A stretch of 64,000 bases of DNA from Sulfopaludibacter sp035606355 (GCA_035606355.1 DATNFO010000024.1:1-64000); one strand, 5' to 3'; positions 44,542-54,371 are shown, numbered from the stretch's first letter. Notes: generated by a model not told the origin, from the letters alone. Numbers and translations are program-made.

Positions 44542-47500
44542 ATGCGCCTCTTCGGTATCGCCCTCCTCTGCGCCGGTATCAGCACCGGCCAAGTCAGCGA
44601 CAAGCTCCTCAAGGGTATGCAGTACCGGCTCGTCGGACCGTTTCGGGGCGGCCGCGTGCTTGCCGTCGCGGGAATCGCCGGCGATCCGCAGACCTACTAC
44701 TTCGGCGCGGCCAGCGGCGGCGTTTGGAAGACTGCCGATGGAGGCGCGCACTGGTCGCCTGTTTTCGATAAGCAGGACACCGCGTCCATCGGCAGCATCG
44801 CGGTCGCGCCGTCCGATCCAAATATTGTCTATGTGGGCTCCGGAGAAGGCTGTCTGCGCGGCAATGTCTCCTACGGCAATGGCGTCTATCGCTCCAACGA
44901 CGGCGGCAAAACCTGGAAAAATCTCGGACTGCGCGACACGCAGCACATCCCGAAAGTGATCGTGGATCCTCGCAACCCAGACGTGGTTGTGGTCGCGGCG
45001 CTCGGCCACGCGTTCGGGCCGAACGCAGAGCGCGGCATCTTTCGCACGGCCGACGGCGGCAAGACCTGGACCAAGGTGCTCTTCGTGGATGATCGGACCG
45101 GCGCTACCGATCTCGCCGTAGCGCCCTCCAATCCGAACATCATGTTCGCCGCGATGTATCAAGTGCAGCGTCAGCCCTGGACGTTCATTAGCGGCGGACC
45201 CGGCAGCGGGCTCTATCGATCGACCGATGCCGGCGTGACCTGGACCAGGCTCTCGGGCCACGGACTGCCCGAGGGGCTGATCGGCAAAATCGGAGTCTCC
45301 GTCTCGGGCGCCGATCCGGAGCGCGTCTATGCCCTGATCGAAGCCGAAAAAGGCGGTCTTTTCCGCTCCGACGATGGCGGCGACAAGTGGGAGCGAATCA
45401 ACGACGACGAGCGCTATCGCCAGCGCGCCTGGTACTTCAGCCACATCTTTGCGGATCCGAAGAACGCAGACACGGTATACGCGCTTAACACCGGCATGTT
45501 TCGCTCCACCGACGGCGGCAAGACCTTCGGCCTTCTCCCGGCGCCGCATGGCGACCATCACGGCTTGTGGATCGACCCGGCCAATCCCGCGCGAATGATC
45601 AACGGCGACGACGGCGGCGCCACGATCTCCATCGATGGCGGCAAGAACTGGACACCGCAGTTGAACCAGCCCACCGCGCAGTTTTATCATGTCGCGACAG
45701 ATAACCGCTTCCCGTATTACCTCTTTGGGGCGCAGCAGGATAACACCGCGCTCGCCACCGCATCCTGGAGCGACTACGGCCTGATCGGCGCGCGCAATTG
45801 GTACGAAACGGCGGGCGGCGAAAGCGCCACCATGGCCCCGGACCCTCGCGATGGAAACATCGTCTACGCCGCCGGTCAGGGCGTGGCGCGCTTCGACAAG
45901 CGCACCGAGCAGGCCTACGACATCTCGCCATGGCCGATCGATTTTGCCGGTCACGGCGACGGCGATTTCCCGCATCGCTTTCAGTGGACCTCGCCGATTT
46001 TTCTTTCGCCGCACGATCCGAACCTGATCTACACGGCGGGAGAGGTGGTCTTCAAGAGCACCAATCAAGGCAAGAGTTGGACCGTGATCAGTCCGGACCT
46101 CACGCGCAACGACAAAGCGAAGCAGAAAGCATCCGGCGGCCCGATCACGGAGGACAACACCAGCGCGGAGTATTACGATACGGTCTTCGCGCTGGCCGAA
46201 TCGCCCGTCGAAAAAGGAGTGCTCTGGGCCGGCAGCGACGACGGCCTGATCCATGTCTCGCGAAACGCCGGCGCGTCGTGGCAGAATGTGACGCCGCCTG
46301 CGATGCCGGAATGGGCTACGGTCAGCATCATCGAAGCTTCGCCGCTGACTGCGGGGACGGCGTACGTCGCGGTGGACCGGCACAGGCTCGACGATTTCAA
46401 GCCGTACATCTTCAAGACCACGGATTACGGCAAGACGTGGAGCAGCATTGCTGCGGGAATTCCAGAGGGCTCGTATGTGCACGCCGTCCGGCAGGATCCC
46501 AAGGGCAAGGGGCTGTTGTATGCGGGCACCGAGACCGGTGTCTTCTTCTCGATCGACGACGGCGCCCACTGGCAGAGGCTGCAACTGAATTTGCCCGTGG
46601 TTCCGGTGCACGACCTGGTAATCAAAGACGACGATCTTGTGGTTGCGACGCATGGCCGGGCGTTCTGGATTCTGGACGATGTGACGCCCATACGGCAACT
46701 CGCTTCAGTTGCGCCGGACAGCGCGATGAAACTGTTCCCGCCCCACCCTGCGTACCGGCTCCGCATGCCCGATGCGGTCGACCGCCGCGTACCCGCGGGC
46801 GATAATCCGGCGCCCGGCGCGATGGTGTACTACTATCTCGGTGCGGCGCCGAAGGATGAAGTGAAGCTCGAAATCCTCGACAGCGACGGCGCCACTGTCA
46901 AGACATACTCCAGCGTAAAAAAGGAACAGGATGCCGGTCCGTCCGAATGGCCGGACGTCCAACATCTCAGTGAGACTCTTCCGGCCGAAGAAGGGCTGAA
47001 CCGCTTCAACTGGAACCTTCGTTATGAGGACCCTGTGAAAGTACCGGGCACGTTCTATGAAGCGGATATTCCTCCCAAGGGTCCTATGGCTCTGCCCGCC
47101 ACGTATCAGGTTCGCCTGACAGTGGGCGGCCAAACCCAGACTGCGCCGCTGGAGCTTCGCAAAGATCCACGCATCGAAATCTCACCCGCCGAAATGGAAA
47201 AGCAGTTTGACCTGGAGCGGCAGATCGCGCGCCGCCTGACTGCGCTGCACAACGCCGTGAACGGCGTGCGCGATGTCCGCGCGCAGATCCAGCACGTGGA
47301 GCAGCGCTATAAGACCACGCCCGTCTGGCAGCGCCTGCAACCACAGGCTGACGAGCTGCTAAAGAAGATCTCGGCCATCGAAGACCATATCATTCAGGCC
47401 CGGATGAAAAGCACGGAAGGCGATCTGCGGTATCCGACAATGATCGATGAGCAGTTGATCTATCTGAACTGGAGTGTGGACGCGACCGATTCCGCGCCGA

Positions 47501-47652
47501 CCGATGGTCAGCAGCAGCTTTTCGCGGAACTCAGCGCCAAACTGCAGGATCAATTGAACGCGTGGGACCAGGTGCTGAGCCGGGATGTTCCGGCGTTTAA
47601 CCGCTCGGCAGAACAGCAGAAGGTAACGGTGCTGGATCCGCGAGGAAAATAG
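44542..47652 (+). CDS. VPS10/sortilin-type BNR beta-propeller protein
   Basis: A 1036-residue secreted protein from the ATG at 44542 (signal peptide MRLFGIALLCAGISTG). At least eleven Asp-box/BNR repeats of the type S-x-D-x-G-x-x-W are visible (for example TADGGAHW, SNDGGKTW, TADGGKTW, STDAGVTW, SDDGGDKW, SIDGGKNW, STNQGKSW), building one or two propellers over residues 40-740. A C-terminal half of about 300 residues has beta-sandwich-like and helical parts (LDLERQIARRLTALHNAVNG). Such proteins are common in Acidobacteria and are annotated as glycosyl hydrolase-like or sortilin-like; no enzyme activity is proven. Confidence 0.82.
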   Translation: MRLFGIALLCAGISTGQVSDKLLKGMQYRLVGPFRGGRVLAVAGIAGDPQTYYFGAASGGVWKTADGGAHWSPVFDKQDTASIGSIAVAPSDPNIVYVGSGEGCLRGNVSYGNGVYRSNDGGKTWKNLGLRDTQHIPKVIVDPRNPDVVVVAALGHAFGPNAERGIFRTADGGKTWTKVLFVDDRTGATDLAVAPSNPNIMFAAMYQVQRQPWTFISGGPGSGLYRSTDAGVTWTRLSGHGLPEGLIGKIGVSVSGADPERVYALIEAEKGGLFRSDDGGDKWERINDDERYRQRAWYFSHIFADPKNADTVYALNTGMFRSTDGGKTFGLLPAPHGDHHGLWIDPANPARMINGDDGGATISIDGGKNWTPQLNQPTAQFYHVATDNRFPYYLFGAQQDNTALATASWSDYGLIGARNWYETAGGESATMAPDPRDGNIVYAAGQGVARFDKRTEQAYDISPWPIDFAGHGDGDFPHRFQWTSPIFLSPHDPNLIYTAGEVVFKSTNQGKSWTVISPDLTRNDKAKQKASGGPITEDNTSAEYYDTVFALAESPVEKGVLWAGSDDGLIHVSRNAGASWQNVTPPAMPEWATVSIIEASPLTAGTAYVAVDRHRLDDFKPYIFKTTDYGKTWSSIAAGIPEGSYVHAVRQDPKGKGLLYAGTETGVFFSIDDGAHWQRLQLNLPVVPVHDLVIKDDDLVVATHGRAFWILDDVTPIRQLASVAPDSAMKLFPPHPAYRLRMPDAVDRRVPAGDNPAPGAMVYYYLGAAPKDEVKLEILDSDGATVKTYSSVKKEQDAGPSEWPDVQHLSETLPAEEGLNRFNWNLRYEDPVKVPGTFYEADIPPKGPMALPATYQVRLTVGGQTQTAPLELRKDPRIEISPAEMEKQFDLERQIARRLTALHNAVNGVRDVRAQIQHVEQRYKTTPVWQRLQPQADELLKKISAIEDHIIQARMKSTEGDLRYPTMIDEQLIYLNWSVDATDSAPTDGQQQLFAELSAKLQDQLNAWDQVLSRDVPAFNRSAEQQKVTVLDPRGK

Positions 47653-47674
47653 CGCTTTCGAAACCTAACGCCTG

Positions 47675-48601
47675 CTACTCCTCCTTCGGCACTACATAGC
47701 CTTTTCGCGCGACTACTGTCGAATCCGGAAATTGCGCGCTCGTTGCGGCGCTGAGCTTCACCTGAACCTGCCGCCGCCGCCCGGGTTTGCCCGGCGGCAT
47801 CGCATAAAAGAGCGTGTATCGCGAGCGTAAGGCGGCGATGCTTTCGGCAAAGGCGCTCCCCGGATTGTCTCCGCCATAGATAACGCGGCCGCCCGTGTTG
47901 TCCACCACCGGGAGGACGTCGTCCGGTGTGTAGAGCCGGCGAGCATGCATGGCGAAGCTCTCCGCGCTGCCGAGAAGTACAGTGTCCAGCACCGCATCGG
48001 CTTCCCAGAACCGGCGGATCACGGCCTTTGTCAACTCGCGCCCGTAGCCATCGTTATCGGTGAAGATGATGACGGCGCGATTGCGCTGCGGGTCGGCAAC
48101 CCCCTGCCGCAGAAGATAATGCGCCGCACCGTCGAGCGACTCCTGCAGCCAGGTGCTTCTCGTGAAGGCCGTTCGCGGCAGTCTGGCCGCAATTGCACCG
48201 GCAGCGAAAGCAAGATCGGACGTGAGCGGAGCCTCCAGATGCGCCCCGGTGTCGAAGGACATTACGGCAAGCCGGTCCCCGGCACGCAGTTGAGAGAGCG
48301 CCGCTGTGGCGGAAGCGGCGATTCGCCTCATCACCGGTCCCATACTACGGCTGATATCGAATAACAGAACGACGTCCAGGGCATTCTCGTCGATAGTGCA
48401 AGCCACAACAGTCTGCTGCTGACCGTCGTCCAGGATGTTGAAATCCTGCTTTTCAAGGCCTTGGATAGACCGGCCGTCGGACGCGGTTACGCGGGCATCG
48501 ATTTTGACCAGGTGGACACCGCTGCGGAACGTGGGTAGTTCCTGACCGGCCAGTGTGGCGGCAGCCAACACTAAGGAAGCGAAAATTCCAGCGGAGTGCA
48601 C
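47675..48601 (-). CDS. Secreted VWA-domain protein of the TIGR03436 type
   Basis: A 308-residue protein starting with GTG at 48601, with a signal peptide ending LAGQ. An N-terminal beta domain (FRSGVHLVKIDARVTASDGR) is followed by a von Willebrand A domain with the metal-ion site D82-I-S84-R-S86 and FTDNDGYG. This layout matches the acidobacterial VWFA-related family. It probably binds a protein ligand through the metal site. A TATAAT at 48611-48616 (minus strand) lies only 9 nt before the GTG, suggesting an almost leaderless mRNA. It converges with the VPS10 gene. Confidence 0.83.
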   Translation of the reverse strand: MHSAGIFASLVLAAATLAGQELPTFRSGVHLVKIDARVTASDGRSIQGLEKQDFNILDDGQQQTVVACTIDENALDVVLLFDISRSMGPVMRRIAASATAALSQLRAGDRLAVMSFDTGAHLEAPLTSDLAFAAGAIAARLPRTAFTRSTWLQESLDGAAHYLLRQGVADPQRNRAVIIFTDNDGYGRELTKAVIRRFWEADAVLDTVLLGSAESFAMHARRLYTPDDVLPVVDNTGGRVIYGGDNPGSAFAESIAALRSRYTLFYAMPPGKPGRRRQVQVKLSAATSAQFPDSTVVARKGYVVPKEE

Positions 48602-48937
48602 TGAACGGACATTATACTGGCGGGAAACACCTTGGTGGGGCCAGTCACTGGCTTAAAAAAGGCATATAGCATGGCCGTTTGCGGGGGTTTTGACCCACCG
48701 AATCGCCGCTTTTTCACCCAATCCGCCTCCCTCTTCGAAGCTACTCCCGCCGTAGAATTCCTCAACATAATGATACTAAAGGATTTTCAATTCCTAAATT
48801 CCGGTAACCGTTTGGCCTGGAGAATGCTTTGACGGGAATGCTCGGTCTTTTCGGCAGTACATCTTGGATTGGGGTGGGTCGCTTCCCAAACCAGCCGGAT
48901 GATATAGCAGTTCAGGTTTCTTATTTTGGAGAATAGT
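48602..48937. other. Intergenic promoter region upstream of the electron-transfer operon
   Basis: These 336 bases separate the VWA gene (minus) and the decaheme gene (plus). They hold a minus-strand TATAAT at 48611-48616, an A/T-richer stretch at about 48745-48800 and a GGAG Shine-Dalgarno at the right end. I see no clear Crp/Fnr palindrome (TGTGA-N6-TCACA or TTGAT-N4-ATCAA) and no gene. Confidence 0.5.
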
Positions 48938-51109
48938 ATGCGATTTCCTTTTTCGGGCAAAACGGTAATCCGGACGGCCGCCCTGGTGGCACTCGCCGCC
49001 GGCTCCGTCGTGCTGGTGAACGGGGCGAGGAAGACCCCGTTTTCGAAGCATGAATTAGCCGCTTATGCCGACCCGAACCTGGTGCAATATGTGCAACCGG
49101 GTCTGAGCATTTCCGTAGTGTCCGCCAACGTGGCGACCGACGGCACGGTTACGGTGGACTACAAACTGACGGATCCGAACGGCGCCGGTCTGGACCGTTC
49201 CGGCATCGTCACGCCGGGCGCTGTCTCGACGAGCTTTCTGATCGCTTACGTGCCCAAGGGGCAGTCGCAGTTTACCTCCTACATTTCCAGGACGGTGACC
49301 GCAGCCGTCGGAGGCGCGACCGCCGTTCAGGCAACCGGAGATTCCGGCGGCACCTACACCGTCGTGTCTACGGGCGAATATATCTATAAATTCAACACCA
49401 AACTCCCCAGCGGCTTCGACTCCTCGGCGTCGCACCGCATTGGCATCTACGGGTCGCGCAACCTGACCCAGTGGAGCCTGGGAACGAACTACGCGGATAC
49501 CACATTCGACTTCGTACCGGCGGGCGGTAAACCGTCGCCGCGCGATGTCGTTCGCACCGCGGATTGCAACAAGTGTCACGGCAGTTTGGCCACCTCGACG
49601 GGCGCCAACGGCTTGGCCGCGCACGGCGGATCCCGGCGCAGCGTCGAGCTTTGCATTATGTGCCACACGCCGCAGACCACCGATCCCGACACCGGCAACA
49701 CTGTCGATTTCAAGGTGTTCATCCACAAATTGCACGCCGGTTCCGTGCTGCCTTCCGTACAGGCTGGGACGCCGTACCAGATCATCGGTTTCGGCAATGC
49801 GGTGAGCGATTGGTCGACGGTCAATTTTCCTGCCGACGTCCGCCGCTGCGAGGTCTGCCACAACCCGAAGAACGGTGCGGCTCAAACCACTGCCTGGATC
49901 TCCAACCCGAACCGTGCGGCTTGCGGCTCCTGCCACGATAACGTCAACTTCGCCAGCGGCTTGAACCACGTCAATCTGCCGCAGGTGGACGACAAGCAGT
50001 GCACCCAGTGCCACATTCCGCAGGGCGAACTGGAGTTCGACGCGTCCATCCGCGGCGCGCACACCATTCCCGACCAGTCCACCCAGATCGGGGGCATCAA
50101 CTTCGCCATTCTGAAGGTGACCGGTGGAACGGCTGGAACCGCTCCCACGGTAACCTTCACCACGAAGGACAATAGCGGCACGCCGATCCCGATGAGCAAG
50201 TTCGCCAGCGGCGGCAGTCTTTCGTTGAGCATGTCCGGTCCCACGACGGACTTCGGCACCACGAATTTCGGTTCCGACACCACGAGCACCCCCGGTTACG
50301 TCACCGAATCGATCGCCGCGGGCGCGAACTGCGGCGGCGACGGCACCTGCACCTACACGTTCAAGCACGCCGTTCCGGCCGGCAGCACGGGAACCTTCAT
50401 CATCGGCGGCGAAGCCCGTCTGAGCGCGACCCTGAATCCCGGCACCACGACCGCCCAGACCGTTCAGTATGCCGCCAAGAATCCGGTGACCTACTTCTCG
50501 GTCGACGGCAGCAAAGTCGCCGCCCGCCGACAGGTGGTCGCCACGGCCAACTGCAACAACTGTCATAGCTACCTGGAAGTTCACGGCGGTCTCCGCAATC
50601 AGGTGGAGTACTGCGTGATCTGCCATAATCCGTCCAACACGGACTTCACCATGCGCCCCAACTCGAAGACCGCCGCCGATAAGGCCCTTCCGAACCAAGC
50701 CATAAATTTCGCCCTGATGGTCCACAAGATCCATACGGGAGAGAACATGACCGAATTCGGCCAGACCTACACCATCGTTGGTTACGGCGGAAGCCACAAT
50801 GACTTCAGCGATGTGCGCTATCCGGCGATGAGCCCCACGGGTTCCACTGGCGATACGGCACAGTGCTATATGTGCCACGCCAATAATTCCGAAGCCGTCT
50901 TCCCCATCGGGAAGAATCCGGTCACCGATCCGCAGGGTCTCATGAACCCGGCTCCGGCGACCACTTCCGCTTGCACGGCGTGCCACATGAAGATGTCGGC
51001 CACCGCGCACGCCGCGGCCAACACCGATCCCAAGTACGGTGAAAGCTGCGACGTCTGCCATGCCGCCGGCGCAGAATTCGACGTGCAGAAGATGCACGCC
51101 GGCAAGTAG
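48938..51109 (+). CDS. Decaheme c-type cytochrome, OmcA/MtrC family
   Basis: A 723-residue exported multihaem protein. It has exactly ten CxxCH sites in two groups of five: the first from residue 210 to about 359 (CNKCH to CTQCH) and the second from 539 to 708 (CNNCH to CDVCH). Beta-rich domains lie before each group (about 45-205 and 375-525). This is the four-domain plan of MtrC/OmcA, which reduce extracellular minerals or electrodes in Shewanella. The signal segment (residues 12-32) has no lipobox cysteine, unlike the Shewanella lipoproteins. It is first of the operon; the ATG has GGAG about 7 nt upstream. Confidence 0.88.
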   Translation: MRFPFSGKTVIRTAALVALAAGSVVLVNGARKTPFSKHELAAYADPNLVQYVQPGLSISVVSANVATDGTVTVDYKLTDPNGAGLDRSGIVTPGAVSTSFLIAYVPKGQSQFTSYISRTVTAAVGGATAVQATGDSGGTYTVVSTGEYIYKFNTKLPSGFDSSASHRIGIYGSRNLTQWSLGTNYADTTFDFVPAGGKPSPRDVVRTADCNKCHGSLATSTGANGLAAHGGSRRSVELCIMCHTPQTTDPDTGNTVDFKVFIHKLHAGSVLPSVQAGTPYQIIGFGNAVSDWSTVNFPADVRRCEVCHNPKNGAAQTTAWISNPNRAACGSCHDNVNFASGLNHVNLPQVDDKQCTQCHIPQGELEFDASIRGAHTIPDQSTQIGGINFAILKVTGGTAGTAPTVTFTTKDNSGTPIPMSKFASGGSLSLSMSGPTTDFGTTNFGSDTTSTPGYVTESIAAGANCGGDGTCTYTFKHAVPAGSTGTFIIGGEARLSATLNPGTTTAQTVQYAAKNPVTYFSVDGSKVAARRQVVATANCNNCHSYLEVHGGLRNQVEYCVICHNPSNTDFTMRPNSKTAADKALPNQAINFALMVHKIHTGENMTEFGQTYTIVGYGGSHNDFSDVRYPAMSPTGSTGDTAQCYMCHANNSEAVFPIGKNPVTDPQGLMNPAPATTSACTACHMKMSATAHAAANTDPKYGESCDVCHAAGAEFDVQKMHAGK

Positions 51110-51131
51110 GTCCGCGCCAGTAGCAGTTCAG

Positions 51132-51172
51132 ATCGCGCACCAGTGTGGGGAAATCCCCCGCTGGTGCGCGAT
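51132..51172 (+). terminator. Strong hairpin between the two decaheme genes (terminator or attenuator)
   Basis: ATCGCGCACCAG (51132-51143) pairs with CTGGTGCGCGAT (51161-51172), 12 perfect base pairs, with an inner GGGG/CCCC stem (51147-51150 and 51155-51158). A T-rich tract follows. It may stop part of the transcripts after the first cytochrome gene so that more of that protein is made. Confidence 0.6.
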
Positions 51173-51335
51173 TTTGCGTTTATCGGACCCCTTTGGGCGA
51201 TTTAACCCATCACATCCGTAATTCACACTATCCAGTCCGAGTTCGTAAGTAACGTGGAAACAGTAGCTTCGCGTTTCCCGGGTGCCCGTGAAGGGTTTGG
51301 ACGAGTGGGTGCTATTCAGTTTGAATTCAGCGATT

Positions 51336-52325
51336 ATGAGAGCCATTATGCGATCGCGGAGCCGGTGGTTGCGCCTGGGGCAGGCGCAGCGCCTGGGTCT
51401 CGCGGCGGCCGTGCTGCTGCTGAGCGTTTTCCCGGCGGCTGCGCAAGATGCCAAGCCGGCGGACGCAAAGCCGCCAGAAAATAAACCGGCTGAGTACGTC
51501 GGCAGCGACACCTGCGCAGGATGCCACGAGGATATTTCGAAGGCATTCGCGCAGAATCCGCACCACCTGGTGGAAACCGCCAAAAAATACAAGCGCACGA
51601 CTCAGGCCTGCGAATCCTGCCACGGCCCCGGCAGTAAACATGCCGAGAGCATGAACGCGGCGGACATCCGCAATCCGGCCAAGCTTCGCCCCGCCGAAAC
51701 GGATAAGCTCTGCCTCACCTGTCACCTGAACGCGCCTACGCACGTCGGCCGCATCAACAGCAGTCACGCCAGAAACCAGGTGAGTTGCGTTTCCTGCCAC
51801 TCCATCCACAAGAACGGCCCTCACGGCCTCGTGGCGCGCACGAACACCGCCATCAATGAGCAATGCGCGAGCTGCCATCAGGCGGTTTGGGCCAGCTTCC
51901 AGAGGACCTATCGTCACCGCCTGCCGGAAGGGGCCATGAACTGCGTGGATTGCCACAACCCGCATGGGTCGGCCTCACCGCGGATGATCCAGACCGTGAA
52001 TGCCAACGAGCCGGGCTGCTTCCGCTGCCACGGCAATCTGCGCGGGCCCTTCACGTTCGAACACGCGCCCGTGAAGGTGGAGGGCTGCACCGCCTGCCAC
52101 ATGCCACACGGCTCTCAGAATCCGAAAATGCTGACGCGCGCGGAGGTCCGCTTTGTCTGCCTGGAGTGTCACAGCAATCTACCAGGGCCCACCGTTCCCG
52201 CTAACGGTACGCTCGGCACAACTCCTCCGGCCTTCCACGATCTTCGCGATCCCCGCTTCCAGAACTGCAACGTCTGCCACCAGAAGGTGCATGGCTCTTA
52301 CGTGAGCCGGGATTTCCTGAAATGA
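51336..52325 (+). CDS. Periplasmic decaheme cytochrome, MtrA/DmsE/PioA type
   Basis: A 330-residue protein from the ATG at 51336; an in-frame ATG at 51348 or an upstream GTG at 51282 are alternatives. A twin-arginine-poor signal peptide (GLAAAVLLLSVFPAAAQ) exports it. Ten CxxCH haem sites run from residue 60 to 315 (CAGCH, CESCH, CLTCH, CVSCH, CASCH, CVDCH, CFRCH, CTACH, CLECH, CNVCH). Size and haem number fit the MtrA/DmsE family, which carries electrons through the MtrB pore. The stop overlaps the barrel gene start by 4 bp (ATGA), a sign of complex formation. Confidence 0.9.
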   Translation: MRAIMRSRSRWLRLGQAQRLGLAAAVLLLSVFPAAAQDAKPADAKPPENKPAEYVGSDTCAGCHEDISKAFAQNPHHLVETAKKYKRTTQACESCHGPGSKHAESMNAADIRNPAKLRPAETDKLCLTCHLNAPTHVGRINSSHARNQVSCVSCHSIHKNGPHGLVARTNTAINEQCASCHQAVWASFQRTYRHRLPEGAMNCVDCHNPHGSASPRMIQTVNANEPGCFRCHGNLRGPFTFEHAPVKVEGCTACHMPHGSQNPKMLTRAEVRFVCLECHSNLPGPTVPANGTLGTTPPAFHDLRDPRFQNCNVCHQKVHGSYVSRDFLK

Positions 52326-54361
52326 GATTCCTACTGGCGCTACTCATCGGCGCGGCGGCGTACGCGCAACAGACTTCCCCACCGCCTGCGACGGCGGCTC
52401 AGACCCCCGCTGCGACCCAGACTCCCGCTGCCGACCAGAAGCCGGCGGCCGCGGCGGATCAGAAACCGGCAGAGGCCGCTAAGCCGGAATCGCCCACCAA
52501 TCCGGCGCCACCGCGCGGAGAGTGGTTCACCGGCAGCATCGATCTTGGGTACCGGTTTGTCGACGTTGGCGGGAACAACCAGCAATATCGCAGCGTCGTC
52601 GACCTGCTGGAGCGGCCCACGCTGCTCGGATTCGACCTCAGCCTCGTGGACGCCAGCAAGCGGTTCTTCGATACGCTCCACGTCAATGCGAGTGGCTGGG
52701 GCGGCGAGCAATACAACACCGCTCATCTCGACGCGCGCAAGCTCGGCAAGTACGATTTCAACTTCGATTACCGCAACATCGCCTACTTCAGCGAGAGCCC
52801 GAGCTTCGCGAATCCCCGCCAGCCGGCCGGCCTCAACGAGCAGTCCCTGGACATCCGGCGGCGCATGATGGACATCAGCCTCGACCTGTTCCCGGGCGGT
52901 CACTTCGTCCCCTTCCTCGGCTTCAATCACAATTCCGGCAACGGCACCGGCATCGAGACCTGGGTGAATGAGGCCAGCAACGAGTATCCCGTCCCGTACA
53001 CGCTGCGCGACGGCACCAATAACTATCGCGGCGGCGTGCGCGTCGAGTACAGCCGGTTTCACCTCACCCTCGCGGAAGGTGGGACAACTTACAAGGACGA
53101 CGACGCGACATACGAAACCCAGCCGCAGCCAGGCGATCGCACCGCGCCGCTTCTCGGCCAGACCCTGGCCCTCAACGGTCTCGCCCAGGCGTACGGTATC
53201 CGCGGGACGTCCACGTACTCACAGGCGCTGCTGACCGCTAGCCCGACGTCATGGCTCAACGTCTACGGTCAGTTCCTTTTCAGCGAACCCAAGACCACAG
53301 TCCACTTCAACGAAGCGGCCAACGGCAACTTCGTCGAAATCAGCTCCCTCCTCTTCTACACCGGCAGTACGACCGTCGGCACCGGCAACGCGAATCAGCC
53401 GCACACCACCGGTAATTTCGGCTTCGAACTCCGGCCCATGCGCCGTCTCCGCATCGTTGAATCGGTGATGACAGATCGATATCACGACGCCGCGTCGCCG
53501 TTCGTCACCACGACGCTTCTCCTGACTGCCTCGGCGCCGCAAACTGCCGCCAACGCCCTGAACTACTCGCAGATCGTCAATTACAACCAGCAGCAGGTTG
53601 ACGTATTTTACGACCTTACCAATAAGCTCACTGTCCGCGGCGGCTATCGCTTTGTTTGGGGCGACGCCACCGTGCTCGCCGGGCAACTCAGCCAGACCGG
53701 CCCCCTTGTGAATGGCGAACTTCGCCGGAACGTCGGTATCGCCGGCCTGACCTACCGCGCGAGCGAAAAGCTCAGCCTCAACCTGGATTACGAAGGCGCA
53801 TCCAGCGACCGCGTCTACTTCCGGACGAGCCTGAACGATTACCACCGCGCCCGCGCACGGGCGCGCTACCAGCTCAATTCTGCGCTGGGATTCCAGGCGA
53901 ACTTCACTGTTCTGAATAACCAGAATCCCGATCCCAGCATCAGATACGATTTCCAGAGCCGCGACAATTCCGTCGCCGTCTTCTGGACGCCCAAGAGCTC
54001 CAAACGCATCAGTTTCACCGGCGAATACGACCGCGAAACGCTGCGCAGCAGCATCGCGTACCTCGGCCTTTTCCTCGCGCCAGGTACATCGCTCTACCGG
54101 GAGAACGGGCATATCGCCACTTCGGCGGCCAACGTCGTTCTGCCGCATAATGGAAAGCTGACGTTCGGCGGATCGCTTTTTGTATCCGCCGGCAGCCGGC
54201 CGACGCGCTTGTATGAACCGCTCGTGCAACTGTCCTTGCCGTTGACGAAGCACATTTATTGGAACACGGAATGGCAATACTTCGGTTATGGTGAGTCCCT
54301 CTACTCGTACGAAGGATTCCGGGCGCGAGTCATCACGACGGGGCTCCGTCTCATCAAATAG
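52322..54361 (+). CDS. Outer-membrane beta-barrel, MtrB/PioB family
   Basis: A 679-residue protein with a signal peptide (residues 1-16), a Pro/Ala/Gln-rich linker (17-65) and then a long series of alternating amphipathic beta strands (GSIDLGYRFVDVGGNNQQYR, HVNASGWGGEQYNTAHLDAR) ending in a barrel terminus. Length and strand pattern fit the MtrB/PioB/DmsF porins that enclose the decaheme cytochrome and connect it to the surface cytochrome. The N-terminal CxxC of Shewanella MtrB is not visible. Translation is coupled to the periplasmic decaheme by a 4-bp overlap. Confidence 0.82.
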   Translation: MRFLLALLIGAAAYAQQTSPPPATAAQTPAATQTPAADQKPAAAADQKPAEAAKPESPTNPAPPRGEWFTGSIDLGYRFVDVGGNNQQYRSVVDLLERPTLLGFDLSLVDASKRFFDTLHVNASGWGGEQYNTAHLDARKLGKYDFNFDYRNIAYFSESPSFANPRQPAGLNEQSLDIRRRMMDISLDLFPGGHFVPFLGFNHNSGNGTGIETWVNEASNEYPVPYTLRDGTNNYRGGVRVEYSRFHLTLAEGGTTYKDDDATYETQPQPGDRTAPLLGQTLALNGLAQAYGIRGTSTYSQALLTASPTSWLNVYGQFLFSEPKTTVHFNEAANGNFVEISSLLFYTGSTTVGTGNANQPHTTGNFGFELRPMRRLRIVESVMTDRYHDAASPFVTTTLLLTASAPQTAANALNYSQIVNYNQQQVDVFYDLTNKLTVRGGYRFVWGDATVLAGQLSQTGPLVNGELRRNVGIAGLTYRASEKLSLNLDYEGASSDRVYFRTSLNDYHRARARARYQLNSALGFQANFTVLNNQNPDPSIRYDFQSRDNSVAVFWTPKSSKRISFTGEYDRETLRSSIAYLGLFLAPGTSLYRENGHIATSAANVVLPHNGKLTFGGSLFVSAGSRPTRLYEPLVQLSLPLTKHIYWNTEWQYFGYGESLYSYEGFRARVITTGLRLIK

Positions 54362-54371
54362 GAGATCCAGC

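Noticed and set aside
43801..46698. 965-codon open frame on the minus strand
   Set aside because: It is antisense to the VPS10 and lnt/DinB genes; its translation has repetitive Arg/Ala/Gly-rich composition with no domain, as expected from high-GC third positions.
49055..51097. 680-codon open frame on the minus strand
   Set aside because: Antisense to the decaheme gene whose ten CxxCH sites prove the plus frame.
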